NCBI GenBank assembly: GCA_902567685.1
Contig: CACFNH010000002.1
Span: 62,001 to 126,000 of the forward strand
DNA length: 64,000 bases
Origin: an uncultured Pelagibacteraceae bacterium
GTDB lineage: Bacteria; Pseudomonadota; Alphaproteobacteria; Pelagibacterales; Pelagibacteraceae
Reading direction: 5' to 3'
Below, one piece after another: positions 17,276-26,737 of this stretch (position 1 is the first letter of the stretch; each line of letters begins with the position of its first letter). The position numbers were made by a program, and so were the translations under genes. The notes below the pieces were generated by a model, which made no database searches, was not told the origin of the DNA, and saw only the letters and a list, made by a program, of their open reading frames with translations.

Positions 17276-18228
17276 TGTCCGTCTTGTTAATAGCAGAGCA
17301 CGATAATTCAACTTTAAAAGTATTTACATTAAATGCTATTAGCGCAGCTTCAAAAATGGATGCAGATATCCATGTTTTAGTTGCTGGAAGCGGATGTGAA
17401 AATGTTTCAAAAGAAGTTGCCGCAGTTCCTTTGGTAAAAAAAGTTTTAATTTGTGACTCACCCAATTATAAAGATTATTTGCCTGAAAACTTAGCTCCGT
17501 TAGTATCAAAACTTGCTGAGAAATATGATCATATCGTTGCATCAGCTAATACTTTCGGAAAAAACTTTATGCCAAGAGTGGCTGCTGCATTAGATGTTTC
17601 CCAAGTAAGTGATGTTATTAAAGTTAATAGTCCAGATACTTTTCTTAGACCTATTTATGCTGGTAATGCATTTGCAACAGTCAAAAGTAATGACAAAAAG
17701 AAGTGTGTAACGATTAGACCAACTTCTTTTGATCCTGCTCCAAAAACAGGAGGATCGGCACAAGTTGAAAAAGTTGAGGCAGTAGCTGTACCCAATGTTT
17801 CAAAATTTATTAAAAGAGAAGAAACAAAATCTGAAAGACCTGAGCTTGGAACTGCTAGAGTAGTAATTTCTGGTGGAAGAGGAATGGAAAATGCAGATAA
17901 TTTTAAACTCATAACTGCGATAGCCGATAAACTAAATGCTGCGGTTGGTGCATCTCGTGCAGCTGTAGATGCAGGATACATAAGCAACGACCATCAAGTT
18001 GGACAAACAGGAAAAGTAGTTGTTCCAGATTTATATATTGCTGTTGGAATCTCTGGGGCAATTCAACACTTAGCAGGTATGAAAGAGAGTAAAATAATTG
18101 TCGCAATTAACAAAGATGGTGAAGCTCCAATTTTTAGCGTTGCTGATTATGGTTTAGAGGCAGACTTGTTTAAAGCTCTTCCTGAATTTTTAGCAGAATT
18201 AAATAAACTCAATACTATCCAAAAATAA
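17275..18228 (+). CDS. etfA: Electron transfer flavoprotein alpha subunit
   Basis: A 317-residue EtfA. The C-terminal FAD domain is clear: VVISGGRGM (about 201-209), GASRAAVDAGY, GQTGKVVVPDLYIAVGISGAIQH and AINKD..APIFSVADYG. It carries FAD electrons from flavin dehydrogenases to ETF-quinone oxidoreductase, encoded less than 1 kb downstream. It starts at the last base of the etfB stop (TAATG). Confidence 0.95.
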   Translation: MSVLLIAEHDNSTLKVFTLNAISAASKMDADIHVLVAGSGCENVSKEVAAVPLVKKVLICDSPNYKDYLPENLAPLVSKLAEKYDHIVASANTFGKNFMPRVAAALDVSQVSDVIKVNSPDTFLRPIYAGNAFATVKSNDKKKCVTIRPTSFDPAPKTGGSAQVEKVEAVAVPNVSKFIKREETKSERPELGTARVVISGGRGMENADNFKLITAIADKLNAAVGASRAAVDAGYISNDHQVGQTGKVVVPDLYIAVGISGAIQHLAGMKESKIIVAINKDGEAPIFSVADYGLEADLFKALPEFLAELNKLNTIQK

Positions 18229-18229
18229 T

Positions 18230-19153
18230 TTAGTTAAGTACTTTGGCTTTAGCCTTTTCAAATTCTTCTTTTGTAAGAACTCCAGACTTATATAGTTCGT
18301 TTAAATCTTTTAACTTTTTCAAGACATCTTTATCAACATTAGTTTGTTTAATTTCTTCCCTTTGAAGTTCCAATCTATGATGTTTTTTTGCTCTCATAAA
18401 ATCTTCAAACTTGATATGTTCTTGTTCAGCTTCTTTTATAAATTTGTTTACAAATTCTTTTTTTTTCGGATATTTGTCTAAATTTACTTTGTTGTATTCA
18501 GTATTATTTTCATCTCCAGTTATTGTTTTGCCAGCTCCATAAAATTCTGGGTTCATATAATGAATAAACATAGACAATCTTCCACCAGCTAAAGTTGAAA
18601 AGTAAAGATGTTCTCTAGAAACTAATATTTTGGGAGCTTCAAACATTTTGCCAGCTCTTGATTTAAATTTTGCATCTTGAAGTAAAGTCCAGGGATATTC
18701 CAGAACTATTCTTGTATTCATTTTTTTTCTCACATCAGTATATCTAACTACTAAACAGTTAATAGTGGTGCCTTTAATGTAAGATTTTATATAATATTTA
18801 TCTTCTGTTTCATAACAACCATCATATGGATTCTCAATAAAGTTTGATCTTAGCCAAGGCGCTACCACTTCCATAAGAGCACTGCTACCTATGGAAACAT
18901 CTCCTATTTCTATAGCTCCCTTAAGCTTTCCGTCTTCAATTTGGGCAAATGCTCTTGCATGATATACGATTCCATAAACTTCCCATGTCAGTTCTCCAAT
19001 ATAAGTCCATAGTCCTTCGGGTAAAGTATGATTCTTTCCCATGATCCTTACGTCTCCCTCATAGGTTTGATCATAAACAAAGATTTCCCTGGAATGTAGT
19101 GAGGGGCTATAAAAAAATAAAGTTATAACTATGATTGTTAGAAACTTTTTCAT
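18230..19153 (-). CDS. Secreted protein with C-terminal SHOCT motif, unknown function
   Basis: A 307-residue protein with a signal peptide (about 1-21, MKKFLTIIVITLFFYSPSLHS). The central region (about 40-200) is not recognised; it has single Cys residues in GCYETED and INCLVV that could pair. The last 30 residues, LKKLKDLNELYKSGVLTKEEFEKAKAKVL, are a SHOCT (short C-terminal) motif, usually an oligomerisation tail. A lysine-rich helical stretch precedes it. It converges with etfA with a one-base gap and is divergent from the ETF-QO gene. Confidence 0.62.
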   Translation of the reverse strand: MKKFLTIIVITLFFYSPSLHSREIFVYDQTYEGDVRIMGKNHTLPEGLWTYIGELTWEVYGIVYHARAFAQIEDGKLKGAIEIGDVSIGSSALMEVVAPWLRSNFIENPYDGCYETEDKYYIKSYIKGTTINCLVVRYTDVRKKMNTRIVLEYPWTLLQDAKFKSRAGKMFEAPKILVSREHLYFSTLAGGRLSMFIHYMNPEFYGAGKTITGDENNTEYNKVNLDKYPKKKEFVNKFIKEAEQEHIKFEDFMRAKKHHRLELQREEIKQTNVDKDVLKKLKDLNELYKSGVLTKEEFEKAKAKVLN

Positions 19154-19182
19154 AATAAAAATTCTATGATATAAGTTTTTAC

Positions 19183-20790
19183 ATGTCTAGAGAATCAATG
19201 CAATATGATGTGGTGATAGTTGGCGCAGGACCAGCAGGATTATCTACGGCTATTAAATTAAAACAGCTCGATCCTAAATTGAATGTTTGTATTCTTGAAA
19301 AAGGATCAGAAGTTGGAGCTCATATTTTAAGCGGAAATGTATTTGAAACTAAGGCGCTTGATGAATTATTACCTAAATGGAAAGAAGAAGGAGCACCTGT
19401 TAAAACAAAAGTTTCTAAAGAAAAATTCTTATTTTTAGGAAAAAATTCCTCTTTGAGTTGGCCAACTTGGCTTTTACCTTCGGTACAAAAAAATCATAAA
19501 AATTATATTATTAGTCTTGCTAATCTTTGCCGTTGGTTAGCTGAACAAGCTGAAAAGCTTGGTGTTGAAATATTTCCAGGATTTCCAGCTAGTGAGGTTC
19601 TTTATAATGAAGATGGATCTATAAAAGGTGTAGCCACTTTAGATATGGGTTTAGATAAAGATGGAAACAAGAAAGAAGGCTACCAAGAAGGAATGGAACT
19701 TCATGCCAAAGTTACTGTATTTTCTGAAGGTTGCAGAGGCCATTTAGGTAAAGAATTAATTAAAAAATTTAATCTTGATGAAGGTAAAAATCCTCAACAA
19801 TACGGTATTGGTTTTAAAGAAATATGGGAAGTTAGTGAAGAACAACACCAAGAAGGTTTGGTTATGCATACAGCTGGATGGCCATTAGATAGTAAAACTT
19901 ATGGAGGAAGTTTTGTTTATCATGCAGAAAAAAAACAAATTTATATTGGTTATGTGATCGGGTTAGATTATCAAAATCCTCATTTGTCACCTTTTGATGA
20001 GTTTCAAAGATTTAAAACTCATAAAGCAATTAGAAAAATGTTGGAAGGTGGAAAACGAATTGCTTTTGGAGCAAGAGCTTTGATTGAAGGTGGAATTCAA
20101 AGTTTACCTAAAATGCATATGCCAGGAGGATTATTGATTGGTTGCGATGCTGGAACTTTAAATATGCCAAAAATAAAAGGTTCTCATACTGCAATGAAAA
20201 GTGGAATGATTGCCGCTGAAACTATTATTGAACATATGAAAAATAAAAGAAAATTATCTTTCTACGAAGAACTATTTAAAAAAAGCTGGATTTATAAAGA
20301 GCTTCATGCTGCAAGAAATGTAAAACCAAGCTTTAGCTGGGGTTTAATACTTGGAATTATTTTCACAGGTTTGGATCAAATTTTATTTAGAGGAAAATTA
20401 CCTTTTACTTTAAAACATAAACATGCTGACCACGAGTCTCTAAAACCAGCTAATCAAATGCCCAAAATAGAATATCCTAAACCAGATGGTAAACTTACTT
20501 TTGATAAGACAAGCTCAGTTTATTTAACTGGAACTAATCACACAGAAAATCAGCCAGTACATCTTAAATTAAAAGATCCTAATTTGCCTATTAGTTACAC
20601 GTTAAAAGAATATGATGAACCTGCTCAAAGGTACTGTCCTGTTGGAGTGTACGAAGTACAACAAGAAAAATTTGTTATTAACTCTCAAAACTGCATTCAC
20701 TGCAAAACATGTGATATTAAAGAACCATCTCAAAATATTACCTGGGTCGCACCTGAAGGTGGTGGCGGTCCTAAATATGGTAATATGTAA
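19183..20790 (+). CDS. etfD: Electron transfer flavoprotein-ubiquinone oxidoreductase
   Basis: A 535-residue ETF-QO. The FAD site GAGPAGLSTAI is at about 14-24 (DVVIVGAGPAGLS), the ubiquinone/membrane region is in the middle, and the single [4Fe-4S] cluster ligands are at the C-terminus: RYCPVGVY, then NCIHCKTCDIK. The protein ends PEGGGGPKYGNM, as the family does. It oxidises reduced ETF and reduces ubiquinone at the inner membrane. Together with dmgdh and etfBA in this window it completes a route from methyl-group oxidation to the respiratory chain. Confidence 0.95.
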   Translation: MSRESMQYDVVIVGAGPAGLSTAIKLKQLDPKLNVCILEKGSEVGAHILSGNVFETKALDELLPKWKEEGAPVKTKVSKEKFLFLGKNSSLSWPTWLLPSVQKNHKNYIISLANLCRWLAEQAEKLGVEIFPGFPASEVLYNEDGSIKGVATLDMGLDKDGNKKEGYQEGMELHAKVTVFSEGCRGHLGKELIKKFNLDEGKNPQQYGIGFKEIWEVSEEQHQEGLVMHTAGWPLDSKTYGGSFVYHAEKKQIYIGYVIGLDYQNPHLSPFDEFQRFKTHKAIRKMLEGGKRIAFGARALIEGGIQSLPKMHMPGGLLIGCDAGTLNMPKIKGSHTAMKSGMIAAETIIEHMKNKRKLSFYEELFKKSWIYKELHAARNVKPSFSWGLILGIIFTGLDQILFRGKLPFTLKHKHADHESLKPANQMPKIEYPKPDGKLTFDKTSSVYLTGTNHTENQPVHLKLKDPNLPISYTLKEYDEPAQRYCPVGVYEVQQEKFVINSQNCIHCKTCDIKEPSQNITWVAPEGGGGPKYGNM

Positions 20791-21689
20791 TGTCAAAAGA
20801 TAGAGCTGCCTCAGCAATAGTTGTTGTTTTAATTGCTGGACTATTTTGGTCATTTGGACCATTAGTGGTTAGAAACATAGACAATGCTCAATTAATTCCA
20901 TGGCAATATCTTTTTTTTAGAGGTTCAGTAATCTTTCTAGTTTTAAATATTTATCTATTCTTAGTTGAGGGAATAAAATTTACAGATAATTATAATAGAA
21001 TAGGTTTGTCTGGATTTATTGGTGGAATAAGTCTTGGTATTGCTAACATTTCTTTTATTCTTTCTATAACATCAACAACGGCAGCCATTACAATGATGAT
21101 GCTAGCTACCCAACCTTTTGTAGCAGCAATTTTAGCATATGTTTTCTTAAAGGAAAAAATCTCAAAAACAACATTGATAGCTATAACAGTTGCAGCAGGC
21201 GGAATAATTTTTATGTCATTTGATAGTAAAATGGAAGGTACTTTATTTGGTTTATTAAACGGATTGCTTTCATCGTTAGGTTTTGCAGGATTTACCGTTT
21301 CTCTTAGATGGAGAAAAAAGACTCCAAAATTTACCACAGTAGCTATTGCAGGAATTTTCTGCTCGATAGTAGCTATTTTAGTTCTTATATTTAATGAGAG
21401 CAGTATATTAATATCTTTAAAGAATTCTTCGCTATCAGCATTGCATGGATTTTTAGTTTGTTCAGGTCTTATTTTGTATTCTTCAAGATCAAGATATTTA
21501 CCAGCTACTGATTTAACACTTCTTTCACTTACAGAAGTTTTGGGTGGAATTTTCTGGGTTTGGTTACCATTATTTGGAATTAATGAAATTCCTAGTACTA
21601 ATAGCTTAATTGGAGGAGTTATAATTACTTTTGCAATAATCTTCTACGGTTTAAACACCAAAAGTTTTATGTTTAGGTATGCGAGATAA
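20790..21689 (+). CDS. EamA/DMT-family transporter
   Basis: A 299-residue protein with about ten membrane helices arranged as two EamA repeats. The first repeat has SITSTTAAITMMMLATQPFVAAILAYVFLKEKIS (about 91-124), the typical repeat end. It is a drug/metabolite transporter superfamily member; direction and substrate are unknown. The ATG overlaps the ETF-QO stop by one base and the 3' end overlaps the next gene by 11 bases. Confidence 0.83.
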   Translation: MSKDRAASAIVVVLIAGLFWSFGPLVVRNIDNAQLIPWQYLFFRGSVIFLVLNIYLFLVEGIKFTDNYNRIGLSGFIGGISLGIANISFILSITSTTAAITMMMLATQPFVAAILAYVFLKEKISKTTLIAITVAAGGIIFMSFDSKMEGTLFGLLNGLLSSLGFAGFTVSLRWRKKTPKFTTVAIAGIFCSIVAILVLIFNESSILISLKNSSLSALHGFLVCSGLILYSSRSRYLPATDLTLLSLTEVLGGIFWVWLPLFGINEIPSTNSLIGGVIITFAIIFYGLNTKSFMFRYAR

Positions 21690-22254
21690 ATTGCTTTTCT
21701 TATCAAGTTTAATTTCTTTTATTTTTTTGTTTAGTGTGAGTTTTGCAGATATCAATTTTAATAATTTGGAAAATAAAAAAGTTTCTTATTTAGATTTTTT
21801 CTTATTAAAATATGAAAGTGCTCTTATGAGAAAAGCAGGCGTTTTGTCGGCACAAATGTTTCCTACTAGAGTTCAATATTCTAATATTGGAGTTAGAGTT
21901 AAATACTTAAGTAAAAAGAATGAAATTCATACAGAATTATATGCAATTATGGATAAAAATAGATATTCTAAAAAAAAATATAACCAAAAAATAACAGATT
22001 GTAATCAAGTTAGAAATTTAATGTTCTATGGAAGAACTGGTTATTCTCTTTTCAGACAGAAAAGAAGTGCAGATCTTTCTACAGATTTAATGAATCGTCG
22101 TTTTAAAGCAAATTTTTTTCAAGATGTTCGTTTTACCGAAAAAGAAATTAACTTTTTAATAAATAACATGTTTGTAAAAGTTACAGTATTCCATCCAATT
22201 AATAAAAATGAAATAAGCTGCTCAGGCAAAATTAATGATTACGAGTTAAAGTAA
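21679..22254 (+). CDS. Secreted protein of unknown function
   Basis: A 191-residue protein with a signal peptide (about 1-24, ending VSFA). The mature part is basic and not recognised; two Cys (TDCNQV, ISCSGK) could form a disulfide. It overlaps the upstream EamA gene by 11 bases and converges with the LysE gene at 22262. I see no known domain. Confidence 0.55.
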   Translation: MRDKLLFLSSLISFIFLFSVSFADINFNNLENKKVSYLDFFLLKYESALMRKAGVLSAQMFPTRVQYSNIGVRVKYLSKKNEIHTELYAIMDKNRYSKKKYNQKITDCNQVRNLMFYGRTGYSLFRQKRSADLSTDLMNRRFKANFFQDVRFTEKEINFLINNMFVKVTVFHPINKNEISCSGKINDYELK

Positions 22255-22261
22255 TTATAAG

Positions 22262-22876
22262 TTAAAATATTCGTGTATACATGTCATAAATAATATAAAA
22301 TACTAAAACCGACATAAAGCCTATTATAAAAGTATTTATATACTTCCAAGTACTTCTCATTTTAATAAAATTTGCAAATAGGCTGGACATATAGCCCAAA
22401 GAGTAAAAAAATATAATAGAAGCAAATGATGCTCCAAAAGCAAAATTAAATTTGTTAAGTAATGTAAAATTTTTTGATAAATTTCCTAAAATAAAAACTG
22501 TATCTGAATAAACATGGGGATTTAAATAAGTAAATCCTAAAGTTTTTAAGATTATACTTTTAAGATCTTGTAATTTTTTAGTTTGTTTAACTTTGTGATT
22601 TTTTTTTAAATTTTCAATTTTGTCTTTGATAAATTTTACCAAAAATAAAATTAAAACAATATTTAAAATTATTTCTACTTCTGAAGATATAAAATTGAAA
22701 ATATGATAAATGAAAATGCCTAGAAAGATTAGTAATATATCTGAAAAAGCACAAATCGTAGTGACAGTAAATATAAAATTTCTTTTTAATCCTTGCTCAA
22801 TTACAAAAAGATTCTGAGGTCCTATAGCTAAAATTAGGCTTCCTCCAGTTAAAAAACCTAATATTAAACTTTCCAT
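22262..22876 (-). CDS. LysE/ArgO-family amino acid exporter coupled to sox operon
   Basis: A 204-residue protein with about six membrane helices. Near the start, GGSLILAIGPQNLFVIEQGLKRN (about 11-33) matches LysE/ArgO, including the GPQN motif; GFTYLNPHVYSDT in the middle is also characteristic. It exports amino acids (lysine/arginine in studied members). Its ATG overlaps the soxG stop by one base (TAATG), so it is the fifth gene of the sarcosine oxidase operon. An export role for an operon-related amino acid is an inference. Confidence 0.88.
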   Translation of the reverse strand: MESLILGFLTGGSLILAIGPQNLFVIEQGLKRNFIFTVTTICAFSDILLIFLGIFIYHIFNFISSEVEIILNIVLILFLVKFIKDKIENLKKNHKVKQTKKLQDLKSIILKTLGFTYLNPHVYSDTVFILGNLSKNFTLLNKFNFAFGASFASIIFFYSLGYMSSLFANFIKMRSTWKYINTFIIGFMSVLVFYIIYDMYTRIF

Positions 22877-23397
22877 TATACATTTACGGAGTCTAAAAGA
22901 CGTTCTCTGAAATATTCCTCAAAAGAACTATTACAAGTAATAAGATATTTGTCTTTTAGGTTATAAACTGAACAGTCAATCTTAGCTATTAATGTTTGAG
23001 CCATTGTAAACACTGGAAATTTTTTTTCACGTAAATCAAAATGAGTTAATTTATTTAAATAATAATTTCTTTTTTCTCCTGAGATTTCAAAATATACTTG
23101 GCCATATGAATAGTCGGATGCCAATATTTCTTCATCTGAATTAACTGTTGAAATGAATTTTAATACCTCTTCATGTTTCTTTTCTTTCAAATAAAAAAGA
23201 TTCCACTGATCAAAAGATTGTTTGGCAAATAAAAAATTTTCATTATTTGTAATTGCCAAATTGGAAGATGGTGGCAAAAGTGATGTTTCTTTGTTAACAA
23301 TTTCATTAAATTTGTCTCCCCCTTTACTTCTAAGAACAACCTGTTGAAAATTTTTTTGAAAAATATCTAATCCTCTTATTGAAAATATTTCTTTCAT
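22876..23397 (-). CDS. soxG: Sarcosine oxidase gamma subunit
   Basis: A 173-residue protein with low-complexity conservation typical of SoxG (a GcvT/YgfZ-like fold). The DLREKKFPVFTMAQTLIAKIDCSVY segment corresponds to the family's HG..FR..LAQT..A.I......Y region. Its position directly after soxA, with a four-base overlap, supports the assignment more than the sequence alone. It is a subunit of heterotetrameric sarcosine oxidase. Confidence 0.82.
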   Translation of the reverse strand: MKEIFSIRGLDIFQKNFQQVVLRSKGGDKFNEIVNKETSLLPPSSNLAITNNENFLFAKQSFDQWNLFYLKEKKHEEVLKFISTVNSDEEILASDYSYGQVYFEISGEKRNYYLNKLTHFDLREKKFPVFTMAQTLIAKIDCSVYNLKDKYLITCNSSFEEYFRERLLDSVNV

Positions 23398-26387
23398 GAC
23401 AATAGCCTTCTATTATTTGGGTCAAGAAATACTGGATTCACAATTTCTGACTCAACAGTTTCTGAACTGTTTGATTTGGACACAAATATTTTTTTTCCCA
23501 TTAGCTGATTTCCACCTTTAACTAAAGCCATTGCTATACAATGTTTAAGAGCAGGACTATGATAACTTGAGGTAATGTGACCAAGATATTCTATGGGCTC
23601 TTTTATATTACTGGGTAGTGACTTAATTTCTACTATGTGTTGTCCTTCTTCTATATTTTTATTCTTATCTATCGGAATAATTCCAACTAATTGCTTTCTA
23701 TTTTTTTTAGAAGTGTCGCTTCTACTTAAAGATCTTTTGCCTATAAAATCTTTTTTCTTTTTACCAATCATCCAATTAAGATTAAGATCCACTGGGGTCA
23801 CAGTACCGTCTGTATCTTGTCCAACAACTACATAACCTTTTTCAGCCCTTAAAAGATGCATGGTTTCTGTTCCATAAGGTATAAGTCCCAAATTTTTTCC
23901 ATTTCGAAATATTTTTTCCCAAAGTTCTAGAGCGTATTTTGGAGGAACATAAATTTCATAACCTAATTCACCTGTAAAGCTTGCACGCATAATTCTTACC
24001 TTTGTGTCTAAATAATTAAATGTATTAAAAGTCATGAAAGGAAACTTTTCATTACTGAAATCAACTTCGCTAAAAACTTTCCTCATTATAGCTCTTGATT
24101 TAGGACCACTTATATTAAATGTAGAAAATTGTTCAGTAATTGAGTTCATATATACTTTTAGATGTGGCCATTCAGTTTGAGCATACTCTTCCATATCGCC
24201 TAAAACTTTTGGTGCACCCCCTGTTGTTGTTGTGGCTATAAAGTGTTGATCATTAATTTTACTGACAATTCCATCATCTTTGACCATGCCGTCTTCACCT
24301 AACATAAGAACATATCTAGAAGTCATAGGTTTCATTTTTGTAAAAGCGTTGGTGTACATAAGATTCATAAATTCTAGAGCATCTTTTCCTTTTACTTCTA
24401 TCTTTCCAAGTGTGCTCCCATCTAAAATTCCCGCTGTCTCTCTGAGCTGTCTTGACTCTCTTTGAACCGCTTGATGCATAGTTTCACTTTGGTTTAACTT
24501 GAAATACCATGGTCTTTTCCATTGTCCCACATCTTCAAACACAGCGTTATTTTTTATATGCCAAGAATGAATAGCGGTTTTTCTTTTTGGATCATAAAAT
24601 TCATAAGTATTTCTTCCAGCAATCGCCGAAAAGCTTAATGGTGAATAAGGTGGTCTATAGATTGTTGTACCTACATCTGAAATATTTTTGTTTAATATTT
24701 TTGATACAATGCCTAGAGAATTAATACTACTTATTTTTCCTTGATCAGTTCCCATACTATTTGTGGTAAAACGTTTCAGGTGTTCGATACGATCAAATCC
24801 TTCTGATACTGCTTGGCTAAGATCCTTGGTAGTCACATCATTTTGAAGATCTATAAAAGATTTTGACCATAAAGTTTCTTTTTCATGTTTTGTTTCCCAA
24901 ATTTCTCTAATATTTAAATCATCAGCAGTATTTAAATTTAATTTAATCTTTATTTCTTTTGCGCCTTTTAAAAAAGATAATTTATCATTCACTTCTTCAT
25001 TAAGGCTTTGATAATTAAAATTTCCACTCGCTGATCCAAGGGTAATAGTATTTTGAAATGGTTTATCAGGTTTAAAAGTTAGATATTTTGAATCCCACTT
25101 AATAAGGCCTTTTGACTGAGTGAACAAATGCACATCTGGATTAATTCCTCCCGAAACACACAGCATTGAAGTTTTTATCTTTATAATATTTTTTTTATCA
25201 TCCCTTATAGAAACTTCCTTTAGGATATTAGTTCCATCGCAACCTTCGATTTCAGAACTTGTATAGGTTTGAATATTATTATTTTTTAAAAAATCTAATA
25301 TGTTTTTTTCAATTGAAGAGTTATTTCTATAATCTATATAAGCTAATGGTTTGCAACCAAGATCAACCAATGATTTTAACAAACTAAATGTAGAGGAGTT
25401 ATTTGTAAAAATAATAGGGTTAGAGTCTGGAACAACACCATATCTGTGAATATATTTTTCAAAAGAAGAGGCAAGCATTACTCCTGGAAGATCATTGTTT
25501 CTGAAAGAAATAAATCTTTCAATATGACCGTTTGCTAAAATTGTATGTTTTGTTCTAATTTTGTGAAGAGCAAGTTCAGATTTATATGATGTTGGGGCGC
25601 TTTCAACCGCTTTATCTTCAATAGCAATTAAATGATCTTTAAAATTATACGTTGTAACTAAGGTATCTTTTAAAATCTTTATGTTTTTTGATTTTCTAAT
25701 CAAATCTTCCGTATTTTTTAACCACTCTACATTTTCTTGACCATCAATATCTTTTATTTTTTTAGAATTATTTAAAACTCCTCCCAAAAAACTATCTTGC
25801 TCAATTAACAAAACATCATAATCAGTATTTATTAGTTTCTTTGCGGCTATTAACCCGTTAAGTCCTCCTCCCACAATTACAATGTCAACATTATGATAAT
25901 GATGAACGCTTTTAGACCTAAAATCTTTAGGGGGTTTTCCAAGACCGGCTGTTCTTCTGATTATGGGCTCATAAACTTTTTTCCAAAATCCTTTTGGACC
26001 CATAAAAGTTTTGTAATAAAATCCTGCAGAAAATATTGGAGACAAAAGATTATTAATTGATCCGATGTCCATTTTTAAAGATGGCCAACGATTTTGGCTT
26101 ACTATTACCATCCCTTCATAAATTCTTTTAACTGTGGCTCTTGTATTTGGTTCGCTGTGCTCACTTAAGATTTGAATAAGAGCATTAGGTTCTTCTATCC
26201 CACATGTATAAATGCCCCGAGGTCTGTGATATTTAAAGCTCCTTCCTATTAATTTTATATTATTTCTTAATAGTGCAGAGGCAACCGTATCTCCTTTAAA
26301 ACCTGTGTATTTTTTTCCATCAAAAGTAAAAGAAATTTTTTGGCTACTAATTAAATGAAAACTTTTTGTGTTGTTTATTGCGCTCAT
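23394..26387 (-). CDS. soxA: Sarcosine oxidase alpha subunit
   Basis: A 997-residue subunit. An N-terminal ferredoxin-like domain (FDGKKYTGFKGDTVASALL, then RSFKYHRPRGI and GIEEPNA) precedes an NAD/FAD-binding domain (DIVIVGGGLNGLIAAKKLI, about 167-185). The C-terminal 400 residues are a GcvT-like folate domain starting near WKRPWYF. Heterotetrameric sarcosine oxidase converts sarcosine to glycine, transferring the methyl group to tetrahydrofolate with H2O2 formation. It overlaps soxG and soxD by four bases each. Confidence 0.93.
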   Translation of the reverse strand: MSAINNTKSFHLISSQKISFTFDGKKYTGFKGDTVASALLRNNIKLIGRSFKYHRPRGIYTCGIEEPNALIQILSEHSEPNTRATVKRIYEGMVIVSQNRWPSLKMDIGSINNLLSPIFSAGFYYKTFMGPKGFWKKVYEPIIRRTAGLGKPPKDFRSKSVHHYHNVDIVIVGGGLNGLIAAKKLINTDYDVLLIEQDSFLGGVLNNSKKIKDIDGQENVEWLKNTEDLIRKSKNIKILKDTLVTTYNFKDHLIAIEDKAVESAPTSYKSELALHKIRTKHTILANGHIERFISFRNNDLPGVMLASSFEKYIHRYGVVPDSNPIIFTNNSSTFSLLKSLVDLGCKPLAYIDYRNNSSIEKNILDFLKNNNIQTYTSSEIEGCDGTNILKEVSIRDDKKNIIKIKTSMLCVSGGINPDVHLFTQSKGLIKWDSKYLTFKPDKPFQNTITLGSASGNFNYQSLNEEVNDKLSFLKGAKEIKIKLNLNTADDLNIREIWETKHEKETLWSKSFIDLQNDVTTKDLSQAVSEGFDRIEHLKRFTTNSMGTDQGKISSINSLGIVSKILNKNISDVGTTIYRPPYSPLSFSAIAGRNTYEFYDPKRKTAIHSWHIKNNAVFEDVGQWKRPWYFKLNQSETMHQAVQRESRQLRETAGILDGSTLGKIEVKGKDALEFMNLMYTNAFTKMKPMTSRYVLMLGEDGMVKDDGIVSKINDQHFIATTTTGGAPKVLGDMEEYAQTEWPHLKVYMNSITEQFSTFNISGPKSRAIMRKVFSEVDFSNEKFPFMTFNTFNYLDTKVRIMRASFTGELGYEIYVPPKYALELWEKIFRNGKNLGLIPYGTETMHLLRAEKGYVVVGQDTDGTVTPVDLNLNWMIGKKKKDFIGKRSLSRSDTSKKNRKQLVGIIPIDKNKNIEEGQHIVEIKSLPSNIKEPIEYLGHITSSYHSPALKHCIAMALVKGGNQLMGKKIFVSKSNSSETVESEIVNPVFLDPNNRRLLS

Positions 26388-26734
26388 TTTTTTACCGTGA
26401 AATTTCCTGAACCTAGCTCAGGTTCACCAGAAGGAGTTTGAAGAGTATGTTTAAATTCGTCTAAAGATGGAGGTTTTTCATCTAGTTTATATATTTTTAG
26501 TATTTCATCAGTAGAAGTATTTCTAACCGCGTTAAACCATTTCCTGCAACCATGTGAATGAACCCAACGTTCATAAAATATTCCTTTTGGATTCGAACGT
26601 ACAAAAACATACTCAGCCCATTCTTTGTCACTAATTGAATCTGGGTTTTCTGGCCTTTTAACATGAGCTTCACCTCCGTTAGAAAACTCTGACTGGTCTC
26701 TCTCTCCGCAATATGGACAATTTATTAAAAACAT
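26384..26734 (-). CDS. soxD: Sarcosine oxidase delta subunit
   Basis: A 116-residue small subunit. The zinc site is visible: CPYCG (residues 7-11), then HSHGCRKWFN (about 61-70), plus the conserved RPENPD, EYVFVRSNPKG and RWVHSHGC blocks. It is a structural subunit of the heterotetramer. It lies three bases after soxB and overlaps soxA by four. Confidence 0.95.
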   Translation of the reverse strand: MFLINCPYCGERDQSEFSNGGEAHVKRPENPDSISDKEWAEYVFVRSNPKGIFYERWVHSHGCRKWFNAVRNTSTDEILKIYKLDEKPPSLDEFKHTLQTPSGEPELGSGNFTVKK

Positions 26735-26737
26735 ATT

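Noticed and set aside
26590-26606. TTCGAAC resembling a tRNA T-loop
   Set aside because: It lies inside the conserved soxD coding sequence and has no cloverleaf around it. No tRNA was found in the window.
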